43,546 nt of DNA from Clostridium liquoris. GTDB lineage: Bacteria; Bacillota; Clostridia; Clostridiales; Clostridiaceae. Under the pieces are notes generated by a model, which saw nothing but the letters and a program-made list of their open reading frames with translations, had not been told where the DNA came from and searched no databases. This document shows, one piece after another, positions 41,643-43,546 of this stretch. Each line of letters starts with the position of its first letter. Within the stretch, counting starts at the first letter, position 1. A program made the translations under genes and the position numbers. The stretch spans positions 1 through 43,546 of the forward strand of contig NZ_PVXO01000002.1 in NCBI RefSeq assembly GCF_002995785.1, read 5' to 3'.

Positions 41643-43433
41643 TTGAAAGGGGAAAGAATAAAATCCATAGCAATCTTTACATTTTTTCTGGTGGCATTTT
41701 TGCTTTTAAACATGGGGGAAGTAAAAGCAGCCTCAGACTATCAGATATGGCCTTCTAAGGGGAAAGTGGAACAAAATAAGACTTGGATTATAAAATTTAA
41801 TAGTGAATTAAAAAGAAGTAGTGTAAATGAAAGTAATATTTATGTTACAAGTGAAAATGGACAAACCATTCCTATGAATATACAAATTGCTGAAGATAAT
41901 AAAACTGTACAAGTTTCTTTAAAAGACAATTATAAATATGAAGCTGGCAAGAGTTACTTCTTAATAGTAACTGGAAATGTACAAAAGTTATCAGGTAAAT
42001 CGTTATCAAAGCCAGTGAAAATGAAATTTACTATCAAAGAAGACATAACACCTAAACTAGAAGATAAGGATTTTGTTGTATGTATAGACCCAGGACATGG
42101 AGGAAATGATTCTGGAATCACGGGTCCTAGCGGTGTAATGGAAAAGGACGTAGATTTAAATGTTGCGTTAAAGGCTGGCAGCATATTAGAACAAAGTGGA
42201 ATAAGGGTAGTTTATACAAGAAAAGATGATAATATTAATTGGGGAAAGGATGATATGAAATCCCGTTTTGCAATATCCAACATAGAATACGTAGATTATG
42301 TTGTAAGTATTCATTGTAATACGGCAGGGAATAATGATGCCAATGGAGTGGAAACTTATTATCTTAGTGGAAACTCAAAAGGTGAAAAGTTGGCAGATAA
42401 TATACAGAAAAAAATAGTTTCCTATACAGGTATTAGGGATAGAAGAATAAAGACAGGAAGCTATCCAGAGTTAACATCTATTAATGTACCATCAACTAAA
42501 GTTGTTTTGGGATTTTTAAACAACCCAGAGGAAGAAAAAAAGCTAGGCAGTGCTGATATACAAAATAAATATGGTGAAGCTATAGCTGCCGGTATTATTA
42601 GATTTAAAGAATTAGAAGGTGTAGAAGAGTCAATAAAATATGTTTCTGTGGAAGATATAATGCATAATGTAACTGAAGGAGGAAAATATACATTGCCAGA
42701 TAAAGTTAAAGCTAAAGCAAAGGATGGCAATATTGTAGAAGTTCCTGCAACTTGGAATAATACATCCATAGATACAAGCAAAACGGGAACCTATGTTTAT
42801 AAGGGAACCATTGATGGATATAAAGGCACTGTTAGTTTAACTTTACTTGTAACACCTAAGGTAGATAGCAGATATGTGGTATGCATAGATCCTGGCCATG
42901 GAGGGTATGATTCTGGAGCTGTTGGGCCTTCAAAGGTAAAAGAAAAAGATGTTACACTATCAGTAGCACTTAAAGTGGGAAACATTCTTCAAAGCAAAGG
43001 CGTAAAGGTAGTCTATACAAGGGCTAATGATAGCGTTTCATGGCCATCAGTAGAGGTAAAAGATCTTCAAAAAAGATGTGATATTTCCAATGGTGCAAAA
43101 GCAAATTATTTTGTAGCTATACATTGTAATTCCAATGATGTAGCTGCTGCTAATGGTACAGAAACTTTTTATGATAGTGGAAGTCCAGATGGCCAAAAGC
43201 TAGCTTCATATGTTCAGGATAAACTTATAAAAGAATTAGGTACTACCAATAGAGGAATAAAAACTGCAGGTTTTTATGTATTAAAAAATACATATTGTCC
43301 GGCTATCCTTACGGAACTGGAATTTATATCTAATCCAACAGGGGAGAAAAATTTAAACAATGATGCTTTCCAAAATAAATGTGCAGAAGCTATAGCTAAT
43401 GGAATATTGAAAGCTCTAGGACTTAGAGTATAA
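41643..43433 (+). CDS. secreted N-acetylmuramoyl-L-alanine amidase with two Amidase_3 domains
   Basis: A 596-residue exported wall hydrolase. A signal peptide covers about 1-30. An SbsA-like Ig module (about 33-133) is followed by Amidase_3 domain 1 (143-325), a Big_4-type Ig domain (about 335-405) and Amidase_3 domain 2 (410-596). Domain 2 keeps the zinc ligands His419, Glu434 and His494 and the catalytic Glu558 (ILTELEFISN). Domain 1 keeps His152, Glu167 and His224, but the equivalent catalytic position is Val288 (VVLGFLNN), so it is probably inactive and may bind glycan. The start is TTG 41643 behind GAGGTGG. Confidence 0.94.
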   Translation: MKGERIKSIAIFTFFLVAFLLLNMGEVKAASDYQIWPSKGKVEQNKTWIIKFNSELKRSSVNESNIYVTSENGQTIPMNIQIAEDNKTVQVSLKDNYKYEAGKSYFLIVTGNVQKLSGKSLSKPVKMKFTIKEDITPKLEDKDFVVCIDPGHGGNDSGITGPSGVMEKDVDLNVALKAGSILEQSGIRVVYTRKDDNINWGKDDMKSRFAISNIEYVDYVVSIHCNTAGNNDANGVETYYLSGNSKGEKLADNIQKKIVSYTGIRDRRIKTGSYPELTSINVPSTKVVLGFLNNPEEEKKLGSADIQNKYGEAIAAGIIRFKELEGVEESIKYVSVEDIMHNVTEGGKYTLPDKVKAKAKDGNIVEVPATWNNTSIDTSKTGTYVYKGTIDGYKGTVSLTLLVTPKVDSRYVVCIDPGHGGYDSGAVGPSKVKEKDVTLSVALKVGNILQSKGVKVVYTRANDSVSWPSVEVKDLQKRCDISNGAKANYFVAIHCNSNDVAAANGTETFYDSGSPDGQKLASYVQDKLIKELGTTNRGIKTAGFYVLKNTYCPAILTELEFISNPTGEKNLNNDAFQNKCAEAIANGILKALGLRV

Positions 43434-43466
43434 TTTTAGTAGGCAAAAGTAGTAATAATTACTGCT

Positions 43467-43500
43467 TAAAAAATTAAAAGGAGATACAAAAAGTATCTCC
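43467..43500 (-). terminator. minus-strand terminator of a gene beyond the right edge
   Basis: GGAGATAC (43480-43487) pairs with GTATCTCC (43493-43500). On the minus strand a T-rich tail follows, so it would end a leftward gene that lies outside the window. The last 113 bases hold no ORF. Confidence 0.6.
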
Positions 43501-43546
43501 CACATACATAAAAAATCCATTATAATGTAAGTTGATATTACTATAC

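Overview
The window reads as chromosome from a low-GC, spore-forming anaerobe of the Clostridium sensu stricto type. The evidence is very AT-rich intergenic DNA, ferredoxins, an anaerobic (class III) ribonucleotide reductase, sporulation genes spmA/spmB, AbrB, strong GGAGG ribosome binding sites and frequent TTG/GTG starts. No rRNA, tRNA, prophage or CRISPR array was seen. The scaffold matches the origin-proximal gene order known from Bacillus subtilis (yabB, rsmI, abrB, metS, yabD/tatD, yabE, rnmV, ksgA), here spread out by interleaved genes.

Layout. 1-5.5 kb: ferredoxin, glucose-type PTS EIIA, YfiC-like methyltransferase and rsmI (overlapping), a coiled-coil NlpC/P60 wall hydrolase, abrB (minus) and a transaldolase-like fsa. 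5.5-7.4 kb: a polysaccharide deacetylase lipoprotein gene flanked on both sides by intergenic DNA rich in DnaA-box sequences. The right-hand cluster has four boxes in 42 bp, two of them perfect TTATCCACA. 7.4-12.1 kb: a small basic protein, ispF, an AI-2E family transporter, an RluF-like pseudouridine synthase, a glucosaminidase and a small zinc-ribbon-like protein. 12.2-14.7 kb: spmA and spmB, split by a TnpB-only IS200/IS605-type element that lies between the spmB ribosome binding site and the spmB start codon. 14.8-22.2 kb: MATE transporter, family 4 uracil-DNA glycosylase, a T-box leader and metG, a second glucosaminidase, a DUF362 ferredoxin-type protein and tatD. 22.5-25.8 kb: a YabE-like G5/3D protein, a decayed second tnpB, rnmV and ksgA. 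25.9-31.1 kb: a repeat-containing protein of unknown function, a membrane-anchored protein, lgt, a lipoprotein, an Mrp/Nbp35 Fe-S carrier, a [4Fe-4S] ferredoxin and a 58-residue unknown. 31.2-43.5 kb: a GAF-GGDEF protein, a DUF3048 lipoprotein, nrdD-nrdG, a cyanophycin-synthetase-like Mur ligase with a degenerate ATP-grasp half, a CadC-like ArsR regulator, an UPF0173 metallo-hydrolase, murI, a DUF3870-like protein and a two-domain amidase whose first catalytic domain has lost its catalytic Glu.

Themes. Cell wall work dominates: the NlpC/P60 protein, the deacetylase, two glucosaminidases, the 3D-domain protein, murI and the amidase. Three of these (10.3, 19.3 and 41.6 kb) share a similar N-terminal Ig-like module, which suggests a common mode of wall targeting. 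Translation and RNA maintenance genes (metG, rsmI, rnmV, ksgA, the pseudouridine synthase) form the conserved backbone. The points most worth a second look are the paired DnaA-box clusters with a possible small RNA beside one of them, the TnpB element separating spmB from its ribosome binding site, and the shortened cyanophycin-synthetase homologue.
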